This document shows, one piece after another, positions 47,868-55,108 of a stretch of DNA of 64,000 nt; the stretch's first letter is position 1; every line of letters starts with the position of its first letter. The position numbers and the translations under genes were made by a program. The notes beneath the pieces were generated by a model that saw only the letters and a list, made by a program, of their open reading frames with translations, did not search any database and had not been told where the DNA came from. Location of the stretch: NCBI RefSeq assembly GCF_002591975.1, contig NZ_NVQE01000018.1, positions 50,671-114,670 of the forward strand, given 5' to 3'. The DNA is from Mycobacterium neglectum (GTDB taxonomy: Bacteria; Actinomycetota; Actinomycetes; Mycobacteriales; Mycobacteriaceae).

Positions 47868-48638
47868 CTAGCGGCTCAGGTCGTGGCTTGGGGGCCGGCG
47901 AGGGGGCGTGGTCGCGGTCAGTGATTCGGCCCAGTGGCGTTCTTGGTCGGTGACCTGTTCAGAGGCACGAGGTCCAACGGTGTCCAGGAGTAACGCTGTG
48001 AGCCGCCCGTAGTGTCCGGTGCCGTGCCCGTGGTAGCGGGCGCCGATGAATTCTTCGCGGCGGGCCAGGAGCTGTACGCCATCGAGGGCGTAGCCGTACT
48101 TGCGGCACACGATCGCCATCAGCATGGTTTGGCTGCGGGTGTTGCCTTCCCGAAAAGGGTGAACCTGGTCGAGTTGGCCCCAGTGTTGAGCAACCGTGGG
48201 GATAAAGGTCTGCGGGGCATGGCATTTCGGGTCACTTAGGGCGTGTTCGAGGTTGGAGAACACTGCGGTGGCCCGTTCCTCGACGTCGCGACCTGGTGCG
48301 TATCGGTAGGTGACCCAGGGTGCGGTTCGGTCATCGGGGGCGAAGTTGACGACATCGCGCCACTGTTTGGCCATCGCCCCCTGCGGGACCACCCGGGTAG
48401 TCCCGGCCCAGGAATAGACGTCTTGGAACAGGCGGTGGTGCACTTGTCGGTAGTAGTCGAGGTCGACGGTCTCTGGCAGTGTTGAGGGGCTGTCGAGGAT
48501 GATTCCGCGCATACGAGGCGCTACGGCGTGGGCTTCGGCAACCGCTAGGTCGGGGTAGTTCTTGATGCCGAATTTGTTCTTGAGCACCCCTGGTGCATCA
48601 GGCCAGAAGTAGCTGTCCCAGGTGTCGTAGGCCGTCAC
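47868..48638 (-). CDS. Fic-domain toxin (AMP-transferase)
   Basis: 256 residues, GTG start overlapping the upstream stop by 4 nt. The Fic core has 'VDLDYYRQVHHRLFQDVYSW', 'AGTTRVVPQGAMAK' and the intact catalytic motif HPFREGNTRS (HxFx(D/E)GNxR) near residue 161. 'ALDGVQLLARREEFIGARYH' closes the domain. It would transfer AMP to a target such as a topoisomerase subunit. Preceded by a VbhA-like antitoxin, so this is an intact VbhT/VbhA-type module. Confidence 0.9.
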   Translation of the reverse strand: MTAYDTWDSYFWPDAPGVLKNKFGIKNYPDLAVAEAHAVAPRMRGIILDSPSTLPETVDLDYYRQVHHRLFQDVYSWAGTTRVVPQGAMAKQWRDVVNFAPDDRTAPWVTYRYAPGRDVEERATAVFSNLEHALSDPKCHAPQTFIPTVAQHWGQLDQVHPFREGNTRSQTMLMAIVCRKYGYALDGVQLLARREEFIGARYHGHGTGHYGRLTALLLDTVGPRASEQVTDQERHWAESLTATTPPRRPPSHDLSR

Positions 48639-48850
48639 ACCTCACGGAATCCCGGGCGGGTGAAGCGGGCGGCGACCTCGGCGGCGGCTTCGTCCTCGTT
48701 CAGTTCGCCGCGGTCCATGCGGGCCAGGAGGTCACGCACCGAGTCGCTGGCGGGAAAACCGGCGAGGCCGGCGGCGGCCACGGCAAGCGCTGAGGCTTCC
48801 TCCGGGGTGTAGGACACCGGCTGGCGTTGGAGCGGGCTCATGGTCGTCAT
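48635..48850 (-). CDS. VbhA-like antitoxin of the Fic module
   Basis: 71 residues ending in 'RMDRGELNEDEAAAEVAARF', the 'GxIsxdExxxxixxRy' signature of the VbhA/antitoxin domain that caps Fic toxins. An upstream helix 'SVRDLLA' may carry the inhibitory Ser/Glu. Overlaps the Fic gene by 4 nt and the gene at 48847 by 4 nt (ATGA). Confidence 0.75.
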   Translation of the reverse strand: MTTMSPLQRQPVSYTPEEASALAVAAAGLAGFPASDSVRDLLARMDRGELNEDEAAAEVAARFTRPGFREV

Positions 48851-49056
48851 TGTAGATTCTCCAGTTCGACGGAGCCGAAGTTCTCCATGACGCGAAAAGC
48901 GCCAGGAACGCCGCTGGCCGCCTCGTGGTGTCCGACTGCGGGGCGGGTGGCTGCCCGTAGGCCCGCTGGGGTCAGGACGTAGTCGATGGGTGAGTCGGGG
49001 TGCTCGTCGGTGAGGGTGTAGCCGATCGGGGAGTCAGAGGACGGGTATGTGGCCAT
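48847..49056 (-). CDS. Hypothetical protein (69 aa), first gene of the Fic operon
   Basis: Internal repeat 'SDSPIGYTLTDEHPDSPIDY' (SPIGYTLT/SPIDYVLT) followed by an Ala-rich region and 'GAFRVMENFGSVELENLQ'. No family recognised. ATGA overlap with the antitoxin gene makes it part of a coupled three-gene operon. Palindrome D lies 52 nt upstream and could drive this operon leftward as well as the gene at 49173 rightward. Confidence 0.6.
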   Translation of the reverse strand: MATYPSSDSPIGYTLTDEHPDSPIDYVLTPAGLRAATRPAVGHHEAASGVPGAFRVMENFGSVELENLQ

Positions 49057-49107
49057 GGGGGATAGAGCCTTTCGTGTCGGAGGTGGATCGGTGTGACCGC
49101 ACGGGGC

Positions 49108-49149
49108 GGATGGTCATAGGCTACCATATGCGGTAGGCTATAGGCATCC
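49108..49149 (+). promoter_or_regulatory. Shared palindromic element, copy D (plus-strand orientation)
   Basis: ggatggtcataggctacc, loop atatgc, ggtaggctataggcatcc. The conserved half (GGTAGGCTATAG) faces the plus-strand gene at 49173, 23 nt away. The element therefore turns round with the gene it serves, as expected of a directional promoter or operator. Confidence 0.88.
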
Positions 49150-49172
49150 TCCCTAGAAAGGTGTCGCCTCGT

Positions 49173-50360
49173 ATGACTGCCAGTGAGCCAACGGAATTGG
49201 ACCTTCCCGGCGTGGGTGATGTGCAGCGTCCGTCGGTGGTGGTGTCCTACGGGCTGGGCCTGGATTCAACCTGCCTGCTGCTGCGGTGGCTCCATGAGCC
49301 CGCAACCCGCGACTTCGCGCTGGAGGAGATGGTTGTGGTGACGGCGATGGTGGGCGATGAATTCACGTCCACTGCTGTGGCAGTGGAGTCACTGATGCTG
49401 CCTCTGTTCCGCAAGTTTGGTGTTCGCTACATCCAGTGCGCTCGGGGCCAGCGGATCACGAGCGCCAGCGGTGATGGTGTTGTGGTGCTGGATGATTCGA
49501 CTTGTCCACAGAAGCTCTACGCCGATGGCGCGTACCGCCTCTCCGACGAAATGCTGTCCGCCGGAACGTTGCCTCAGCTCGGGGGAGCCAGAAAGTGCAG
49601 TATGCATGCCAAAGGGTGGGCACTCGACCCGGTGATTGCGAAAATCACTGGTGGCCAGCGGTATCGGCATGCGATTGGGTTCGAGGCAGGTGAGCAGCGC
49701 AGGGCCGACAAGGATCGCCTGTACAACACCGCCCAGCGCACCGGTTGGTATCCGCTGATAGAGGCGGGCTTTGACCGGCAAGCCTGCCATGATTACGTGG
49801 CCGCGGTGCTCGGTGTGTCGTGGGAGAAGTCGTGCTGCTCTTTCTGCGTCTTTGCACTGACCAGTGCCGCCGGGCGAGCCAATATGGTTGCCCGGTACCG
49901 GCAGGAGCCGGCGGCCGGGGCGCGGGCGATGCTGATCGAAGCGACTGCGCGGCGTCTCAATGAGCGCCAGACGTTGATCGCGGGGAGCAGCGTGGCACAA
50001 ATGGTGCACGAGGCCGGGTTGAGTGAGGTCGAAGCGGAGTTCCGGCGGCGCTTTGAGGCCTCGCCGTTCGCGGTCTACGAGGTCCGTCGGGTGACGCCGA
50101 TGGGCGCTGGTGGTCGCCGCGGGGTCACCGCGCGGTCGGTCTGCAAATTGGCCGTCGGTTCACAGGGGGACATGGACGCCTATCTTGCGGACGGGCCAGG
50201 CTCACGTGAGGTCGGGGCGGATCGGATCGTGCGCCATCGCGTGCCTGCTGGTCCGCGATGCGAGCACTTCCTGGTGGTGGCTCCGGCGGTAGTAGATAAC
50301 AAGCAGCGCAAGGGGTTTGATCACCTGTGGGCGCGGGCCAATGGTGCTGGGTTATTCTGA
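49173..50360 (+). CDS. PP-loop ATPase (adenine nucleotide alpha-hydrolase-like), plasmid type
   Basis: 395 residues from the ATG at 49173 (GAAAGG upstream). The PP-loop VSYGLGLDSTCLL (~22-34) replaces SGGxDS. 'ARKCSMHAKGWALDPVIAKI' and 'WEKSCCSFCVFALTSAAGR' supply conserved Cys residues; 'GWYPLIEAGFDRQACHDYVA' is typical of this nucleotidyl-activation family. Relatives occur on phages and plasmids next to DNA-modification genes. Substrate unknown. It is the only gene driven rightward by one of the shared palindromes. Confidence 0.75.
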   Translation: MTASEPTELDLPGVGDVQRPSVVVSYGLGLDSTCLLLRWLHEPATRDFALEEMVVVTAMVGDEFTSTAVAVESLMLPLFRKFGVRYIQCARGQRITSASGDGVVVLDDSTCPQKLYADGAYRLSDEMLSAGTLPQLGGARKCSMHAKGWALDPVIAKITGGQRYRHAIGFEAGEQRRADKDRLYNTAQRTGWYPLIEAGFDRQACHDYVAAVLGVSWEKSCCSFCVFALTSAAGRANMVARYRQEPAAGARAMLIEATARRLNERQTLIAGSSVAQMVHEAGLSEVEAEFRRRFEASPFAVYEVRRVTPMGAGGRRGVTARSVCKLAVGSQGDMDAYLADGPGSREVGADRIVRHRVPAGPRCEHFLVVAPAVVDNKQRKGFDHLWARANGAGLF

Positions 50361-50366
50361 AAGCTA

Positions 50367-50417
50367 CAGTGTGCCCGCGCCGCCGGTCCCCCCTTCGGCT
50401 GAGATGCGGGCACACTG
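50367..50417 (+). terminator. Terminator hairpin after the PP-loop gene
   Basis: A 12-bp perfect stem cagtgtgcccgc/gcgggcacactg with a 27-nt loop, 7 nt after the stop codon. Confidence 0.65.
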
Positions 50418-50475
50418 CTGCTGAGCGCAGCCTGAATCACGCGTAGAGCGTGGTCTTTGGTCCCCGCGGGGCTAG

Positions 50476-50901
50476 TTAGTCGCTGCGCAGGATGTCGGTG
50501 ACGCGGTGCTGCACGGCGGCCCAGTCCTCGGGTGGGAGGGCGGCAATAGCCGGGGTCCATCCGTTGTTGGGGTCGATGTGGTGGCGCAGCTCGGTGAAGC
50601 ACATGACCTGGGGCACTGCTCCGGTGGCGGTGAGTTCGCGGATGCGGGTTACGACGTCACGGGCGTGCTGGTCGATGTGGATCCAGTAGGTGACTGGCCG
50701 GTGGGTGACAGTGGCGAGGTCATCGTGGCGGACGTGGTGCCAACTGAGGTAGGTCAGACCGTTGGTGAGCCGTACTCGGGCGACCGGGTGGTGATCGTCG
50801 GCGCTGACCGCGTGGAACGGGCGCACGGCGGCCACGTAGGGGGCTGTGCTGGCGGGTACCTGGGTGCTGCCGTCTGGCGGGGGAGAGTCGAACGGGTCCA
50901 T
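50476..50901 (-). CDS. Hypothetical plasmid protein (141 aa)
   Basis: Beta-rich: 'YVAAVRPFHAVSADDHHPVA', 'RVRLTNGLTYLSWHHVRHDD', 'HRPVTYWIHIDQHARDVVTR', 'PQVMCFTELRHHIDPNNGWT'. It is His-rich, with no recognised family. It follows the HTH gene at 50940 by 38 nt and is the last gene of the palindrome-E operon. Confidence 0.65.
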   Translation of the reverse strand: MDPFDSPPPDGSTQVPASTAPYVAAVRPFHAVSADDHHPVARVRLTNGLTYLSWHHVRHDDLATVTHRPVTYWIHIDQHARDVVTRIRELTATGAVPQVMCFTELRHHIDPNNGWTPAIAALPPEDWAAVQHRVTDILRSD

Positions 50902-50939
50902 GTGTTGCTGCCCTTCGTTCGGGGACCGCGCGGGTGATG

Positions 50940-51278
50940 TCAGGAGTCCTGGGCGGGCATCGCCATCGCCTGCTCGATGCCCTTGGTCAACGCGGCGACG
51001 GTGGTCTGCAAGGGGGGCGCGATCTTGGCCAGAAAGACCACGGTGGGTGTGCGTTCGCCGGCTTCCACGCCGCGCAGGAAAATACGATCAACGCTGGCCT
51101 GTTCGCTGAGTGCCCGCTGGGATAGACCCAGTGTCTCTCGCCGCTGTGCGATGTTGCGCCCGACAACGGGCATGATGCGCGCTAGGAGCGCGCGGTCGGC
51201 TTGAGCTTGCAGTTCACGGGCGGCCACACCGGCACGTTTGCGTTCCTCGGCGGTGGTCATGGCCTGGGTAGGAGACAT
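50940..51278 (-). CDS. Cro/CI-type HTH regulator
   Basis: 112 residues from the ATG at 51278 (AAAGGA upstream; the frame is open to 51389). HTH: 'IAQRRETLGLSQRALSEQAS' with 'VDRIFLRGVEAGERTPTVVF' (~48-87). A helix-rich N-terminus ('AGVAARELQAQADRALLARI') may dimerise. It lies within the palindrome-E operon, so it is a second candidate for the regulator of the shared palindromes (autoregulation through copy E). Confidence 0.82.
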   Translation of the reverse strand: MSPTQAMTTAEERKRAGVAARELQAQADRALLARIMPVVGRNIAQRRETLGLSQRALSEQASVDRIFLRGVEAGERTPTVVFLAKIAPPLQTTVAALTKGIEQAMAMPAQDS

Positions 51279-51389
51279 CGGCGGTGGTCCTTTCACTCGC
51301 GGTGGTGACGCCGCGACTTCTTGCCGACAGCGTACTCGCGGTGGTGGGTGAAGGGCTACCAGCGTGCGTGCGTGATCCACGGTGTTCAC

Positions 51390-51971
51390 TTACTCCTGGC
51401 TAGCCCGTGCGTCGGCGGGGACCGGCTCGTCACGAACCGGGAATGGGCTGGCCTGCAAGGGTGCTCGGTCATACGCTGACGCGTAGTGCCCATCGCGGAC
51501 ATAGCCCCATACATCGAATCCGTGCTCGTCAAACGTGTGGATAGCAGGTGTGCCGGTGTGGGTCAGTTCCGCACGGCAGACCAGGCCGTGGTGATCGACC
51601 CATTCAAGGTCGGTGTCGACCTCGGAGACCACTTGCGCGACGATGGCCGTCTCGTCGGGTTCTAGCGGTCGCGACCGTGCGTCGACACAGCCTAGATACC
51701 AGTTGGTGCGGTCCTGCCATTGAGCGTCGTGCTGGCGGTCGTGGCGGGCCTCGGTGGCCGCGCGCTTGGTGGTGTACCTGCCGGCTGTACGTGGTGTCCC
51801 GTGGACGTCGACCACGGCCCAGCATCGGTCGCCTTTCTTGGCCACACTCCAGGTGGCGGGCGGGTTGTTCAGATGATCGCGCAGGGACTTCTCGAAGGCG
51901 GCGAGCTGCCCGGCGCGGATACGGCGTCGACGAGCCTCGGCGTTTTCGATGAGGTCGGGGTGGGTGTCCAT
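51390..51971 (-). CDS. Hypothetical plasmid protein (193 aa), first gene behind palindrome E
   Basis: The ATG at 51971 has GAGAGGAA upstream. 'RRIRAGQLAAFEKSLRDHLN', 'WSVAKKGDRCWAVVDVHGTP' and 'RTAGRYTTKRAATEARHD' look like a small globular domain that recurs in actinobacterial plasmid proteins. The C-terminal part is beta-rich with a late 'FDVWGYVRDGHYASAYD'. Function unknown. It is separated from the HTH gene by 111 nt. Confidence 0.65.
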   Translation of the reverse strand: MDTHPDLIENAEARRRRIRAGQLAAFEKSLRDHLNNPPATWSVAKKGDRCWAVVDVHGTPRTAGRYTTKRAATEARHDRQHDAQWQDRTNWYLGCVDARSRPLEPDETAIVAQVVSEVDTDLEWVDHHGLVCRAELTHTGTPAIHTFDEHGFDVWGYVRDGHYASAYDRAPLQASPFPVRDEPVPADARASQE

Positions 51972-52050
51972 GGTCCAACGGTTCCTCTCGCTGATTGGTG
52001 TGAAGACCCGGTGCGACCGCGGCAGTGGCGCCAGGAACTCCACTCCTAGA

Positions 52051-52092
52051 TGATGGCGATAGCCTACCATCTATGGTGTGCTATAGACAACC
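52051..52092 (-). promoter_or_regulatory. Shared palindromic element, copy E
   Basis: Minus strand: GGTTGTCTATAGCACACC, loop ATAGAT, GGTAGGCTATCGCCATC. The arms are more diverged than in copy C, but the proximal GGTAGGCTAT is intact. It points to the gene starting at 51971 with an 80-nt leader. Confidence 0.82.
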
Positions 52093-52135
52093 GCCGGTGG
52101 AGTTGGGGGTCGGGTGTCCGCGCTTCGCCTGGCAG

Positions 52136-52750
52136 TTAGGTCGGGCAGGTCTCAGGTGACCACAGTCCACGGGATTCGTCGGCAGCAATGTTTTCGGTCG
52201 CGCGAAATACCGCCTGGTAGCGGTGCGGTGTCCTGTAGGTGTACTCGTTGGCGAAACCGCCGGCGATGAGGTCGAGGTTGACGAGGCGCTCGGCGGTGGT
52301 CCAGACGTAGGCGAGGTCTCGGCCGTAGCGGTCGGCACGGTCTTGCGTCGGGTCGTATTCGAGGTACACGGACTGGTCGGTGAGTAGGGACTTGGTGTAC
52401 GCGGATGCCTCGCGTGAGAAGCACTGCACGGGCTTGCGCGGGTCGAGCAACTCGGGCGTATCGACTCCGATCAAGCGGACAGTCGTTGTCGCGCCGCCGT
52501 TTTCAACGACGATGGTGTCGCCGTCAACGACGCGCGCCACAGGAAACGGCCCGTCGAGCTCACTGAGGTCTGGCATCGGTGGATAGGGAGCGGCGGTGGC
52601 GGTGGTCGCGGTGGCCCCGGTCGTCGCGGTGTAGGGCGTCCACGACGCGGACTCTTGGCATCCGGTCAGCACTAGCGCAGCCGTGCTGAGCAGTGTTGCA
52701 AGCGCCCGGCTAGATCGAGGTATGACGGTCATGGGGGCATGGTTGTTCAT
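52136..52750 (-). CDS. Thermonuclease (SNase-like) lipoprotein
   Basis: 204 residues. The signal peptide ends in the lipobox LVLTGC (Cys 31), followed by a Thr/Ala linker and an SNase domain: 'VARVVDGDTIVVENGGATTT', 'VRLIGVDTPELLDPRKPVQC', 'SREASAYTKSLL' and 'DRYGRDLAYVWTTAERLVNL'. The catalytic Arg/Glu/Arg positions are present. It would degrade nucleic acid outside the cell or at the surface. No partner gene is apparent. Confidence 0.88.
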   Translation of the reverse strand: MNNHAPMTVIPRSSRALATLLSTAALVLTGCQESASWTPYTATTGATATTATAAPYPPMPDLSELDGPFPVARVVDGDTIVVENGGATTTVRLIGVDTPELLDPRKPVQCFSREASAYTKSLLTDQSVYLEYDPTQDRADRYGRDLAYVWTTAERLVNLDLIAGGFANEYTYRTPHRYQAVFRATENIAADESRGLWSPETCPT

Positions 52751-52845
52751 TCTCACGACGGATTCCAGCGTACGACTACCGTCGTCAATCACTGTGTCGC
52801 CTATGGCCGTAGCGTGACGACGGACGATTCGTCGTCGGATTTGGG

Positions 52846-53205
52846 CTAGTCGCATGTGATGCACCGCTGGCCATCGTTGGACGGTTGGCAGTTGTCGCCC
52901 CAGTCGTGCTCGTTGTGCAGCCGTTCCATCCGGTCGGCGCAGCCCCCACAGCATCCGGCCCAGCCCTGCCCGTCGTCTAGGGGCTCCCGGCAGTCTTCAT
53001 TGAACGGGTCGCGGCACGCCGCGTCGTCGTCGCCGATCTCCAGTGCGTCGACCACGATCGTTGCGATGGCGTCAGGAATCGACGAATTTGGGATCGCCGC
53101 GGCCAGTCGTTCCAGCTGCTCATCGGTCAGCCGGACACCGGCCCATCCTTCTGCCTGATCGCGTGAAATCAGTTGTGTAACTGTCGTTTCGGTCAGTGTT
53201 CCCAT
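52846..53205 (-). CDS. Hypothetical protein with Cys-rich C-terminus (119 aa)
   Basis: N-terminal 'VRLTDEQLERLAAAIPNSSI' and 'PDAIATIVVDALE' form helices. The C-terminal 50 residues contain about eight Cys ('CRDPFNEDCREP', 'GWAGCCGGCADRMERLHNEH', 'CQPSNDGQRCITC'), probably a zinc-binding domain. The box upstream of the start (53214-53226) is the same as those in front of the Fic-like gene at 59230, so the two may be co-regulated. Confidence 0.68.
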   Translation of the reverse strand: MGTLTETTVTQLISRDQAEGWAGVRLTDEQLERLAAAIPNSSIPDAIATIVVDALEIGDDDAACRDPFNEDCREPLDDGQGWAGCCGGCADRMERLHNEHDWGDNCQPSNDGQRCITCD

Positions 53206-53213
53206 GGCTATTA

Positions 53214-53226
53214 GTGTAGTCGATAA
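53214..53226. repeat. GTAGTCGAT(A/T)A box, copy 1
   Basis: gtgtagtcgataa followed by atgg, 9 nt from the ATG of the gene at 53205. It matches tcgtagtcgatta-atgg at 59239 and tcgtagtcgctta at 59276. Confidence 0.6.
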
Positions 53227-53294
53227 ATGGCATGGCCGCCACGGTTCCTTGGTACCAGGGCTGGGACTGAAACCCGCAGTTGAGCCGGCGGCGT

Positions 53295-53741
53295 ATGCTC
53301 GGCCGTGTGGCCCTGGTTCTCCATAGTCTGAGGGGATTTCCCCACACCGATGTTGCTGCGCGCTTACCGCTCGAACTGTCGGTGGCGGGCAGGTTGCGTT
53401 CGGATGTGCCGGGCCGGTTCTGGTTTTGCCGAGTGCCCGCCGAAGTGTGGTGCCGATTGGACGAATCCAGCGAGCGGGGTCATATCGATGAGTCGCTGCT
53501 ATCTGACGACGAGGGATCGTTGCGGCTGACCGCTGTGGTGATCACTCCGGCGGCGGCCAATCAGGTTCTGCAGCCCGGGATTTTTAACCTAGCTGTTCAC
53601 GCTGCGGCGGTCCTTGATCCAAGGGTGGGGGAGTCCGGCGTTGTCAATGCTGCTCAGGTGGGCTACCTGGGCTGCGGGCTGTTGGACGACTCGACAGGGA
53701 CGAACGTCGGGTCGGGCGTGCGCGGTTCTGCCCACGGGTGA
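53295..53741 (+). CDS. Hypothetical plasmid protein (148 aa)
   Basis: From the ATG at 53295. Beta-rich: 'LPLELSVAGRLRSDVPGRFW', 'FCRVPAEVWCRLDESSERGH', 'GSLRLTAVVITPAAANQVLQ', 'NAAQVGYLGCGLLDD'. No signal peptide or family recognised. Divergent from the Cys-rich gene at 53205. Confidence 0.55.
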   Translation: MLGRVALVLHSLRGFPHTDVAARLPLELSVAGRLRSDVPGRFWFCRVPAEVWCRLDESSERGHIDESLLSDDEGSLRLTAVVITPAAANQVLQPGIFNLAVHAAAVLDPRVGESGVVNAAQVGYLGCGLLDDSTGTNVGSGVRGSAHG

Positions 53742-53804
53742 TCGCAGGACCAGGTGTAAAGCCGTTGCAGCGGCGACACTTTGGGATGATGCGCGTACTG
53801 ACGA

Positions 53805-54224
53805 CTACAGCTCGATGCCATAGTTGTTGCTGGAGGTGGCGCGACGCATGGGCATGTGATCGGTGATCCAGCGCTCCTGCTCCGGGCTGAGGTCGCTGCG
53901 ATTGTCGTGCTGCTGGGTGGGTGTTGCTCGCTCAAGCGGATTATCCGCTAGTGGCACGGCTCGCAAGGTTTCGAGAACGACGTGCAGGTCAAGAACACCT
54001 GCGGCAGCGCGGCGCAGCTGGTCGACCGTCACGTGACCGGTCGATTGGAACTGCACCGCCACGTCTGGGAAACCGGCCTGGAGCTCGCGACGAGACGGTG
54101 CAATCACCACAATGCCTGAGTCGTTGCACGCGGCAAAGAATTCTTCGACATCTGCCGGAAAGTCTGCGCGAAACGAGAACACGTTGTGCGGCCGCGGCTT
54201 GTCGCCGGGTTCGTTGTCTGTCAC
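53805..54224 (-). CDS. Hypothetical plasmid protein (139 aa)
   Basis: The GTG at 54224 with AGGGGGA 6 nt upstream is preferred; the frame is open to 54404. Core: 'FSFRADFPADVEEFFAACND', 'SGIVVIAPSRRELQAGFPDV', 'GHVTVDQLRRAAAGVLDLHV'. The tail is polar and ends 'EQERWITDHMPM'. No family recognised. It follows the single-pass membrane protein at 54266. Confidence 0.6.
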   Translation of the reverse strand: MTDNEPGDKPRPHNVFSFRADFPADVEEFFAACNDSGIVVIAPSRRELQAGFPDVAVQFQSTGHVTVDQLRRAAAGVLDLHVVLETLRAVPLADNPLERATPTQQHDNRSDLSPEQERWITDHMPMRRATSSNNYGIEL

Positions 54225-54265
54225 TTGGTCCCCCTTCTGTGGCTTGTTATCCGGCGCGGTTCTTA

Positions 54266-55108
54266 TCATGAGTGAGTTGACCACCAGGTGTAAAGCTGGT
54301 CCAGCGTTGGAAATTGGGGGGTGTCGGCGTTGACGGTTGCCAGGACCAGGGTTGATTCGGTGGTCCAGGCGACCGTCGGTTGGGCGGCTTGGTTCGTGCC
54401 GCACAGCAGTGTCCCTGCGACGAGTTCGGGACTAGCGTTTCGTCGCCAGGCCCCCGGGGATTGATAACCGCCAGGGCAGACCTGCGGTGCGGTGGCGGAT
54501 GTGACGGCGGTGAACGCGGTGTCAAGGTCTGTCGTGACCTCGTAGAGCGTGTAGCGAGCGGTGTTCGCGGCGGGGATCGCGGGGTGGGATCCACATTGCA
54601 GAGCAGCCAAGGCAGGGACGCGGTGAGGGATCGGGGCGCAGGCCTGCGGGGGGTATCCGGGTGGCAGGCTACGTCGTAGACGCTCAACTTCGGCGGTCGT
54701 GGTGGGCTCGTGCGGGGAGGTAGTCATCGTTGTTGAGTCTGATGACGGCCAGAGCAGTATTGACCACAGAACAGCAGCGATCGTCGTGACTACGGCGAAG
54801 ATGGACCACAGGACGACCGGAGGGCTCCCGACGCGCGGTTTGCGCCGCGTCGGGGTAGCGCCGGTCGCTCTGGTGACGCTCACGCCGAGCTTGGAACGTC
54901 TGGCCCTCACCGGTTCAACGCGTGGGGCGGCGCTTGTCGCGGGCAACGCAGGGCGTTCGGTAAGCGATGTCGCTCCCGCGGCAACGGGGGGGATGTCGGT
55001 GCCTGGTGGCGGGTAGGGGTTCGGGTCGTCGGTGGGTGACCAGGTGAAGAACTGGCTCAGCTCGGGCAGCGGGGCTGTGGGAGCGTCGTCGGGCTGCACT
55101 CGAATCAT
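54266..55108 (-). CDS. Single-pass membrane protein with extracytoplasmic domain
   Basis: 280 residues: a ~95-residue Pro-rich cytoplasmic part with basic 'RARRSKLGVSVTRATGATPT', one membrane helix ('VVLWSIFAVVTTIAAVLWSI', ~98-118), then a ~150-residue outer domain with four Cys ('GYPPQACAPIPHRVPALAAL', 'QVCPGGYQSPGAWRR', 'AGTLLCGTNQAAQPTVAWTT'). This layout matches many mycobacterial DUF-type surface proteins. The ATG overlaps the stop of the gene at 55105 (ATGA). Confidence 0.68.
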   Translation of the reverse strand: MIRVQPDDAPTAPLPELSQFFTWSPTDDPNPYPPPGTDIPPVAAGATSLTERPALPATSAAPRVEPVRARRSKLGVSVTRATGATPTRRKPRVGSPPVVLWSIFAVVTTIAAVLWSILLWPSSDSTTMTTSPHEPTTTAEVERLRRSLPPGYPPQACAPIPHRVPALAALQCGSHPAIPAANTARYTLYEVTTDLDTAFTAVTSATAPQVCPGGYQSPGAWRRNASPELVAGTLLCGTNQAAQPTVAWTTESTLVLATVNADTPQFPTLDQLYTWWSTHS

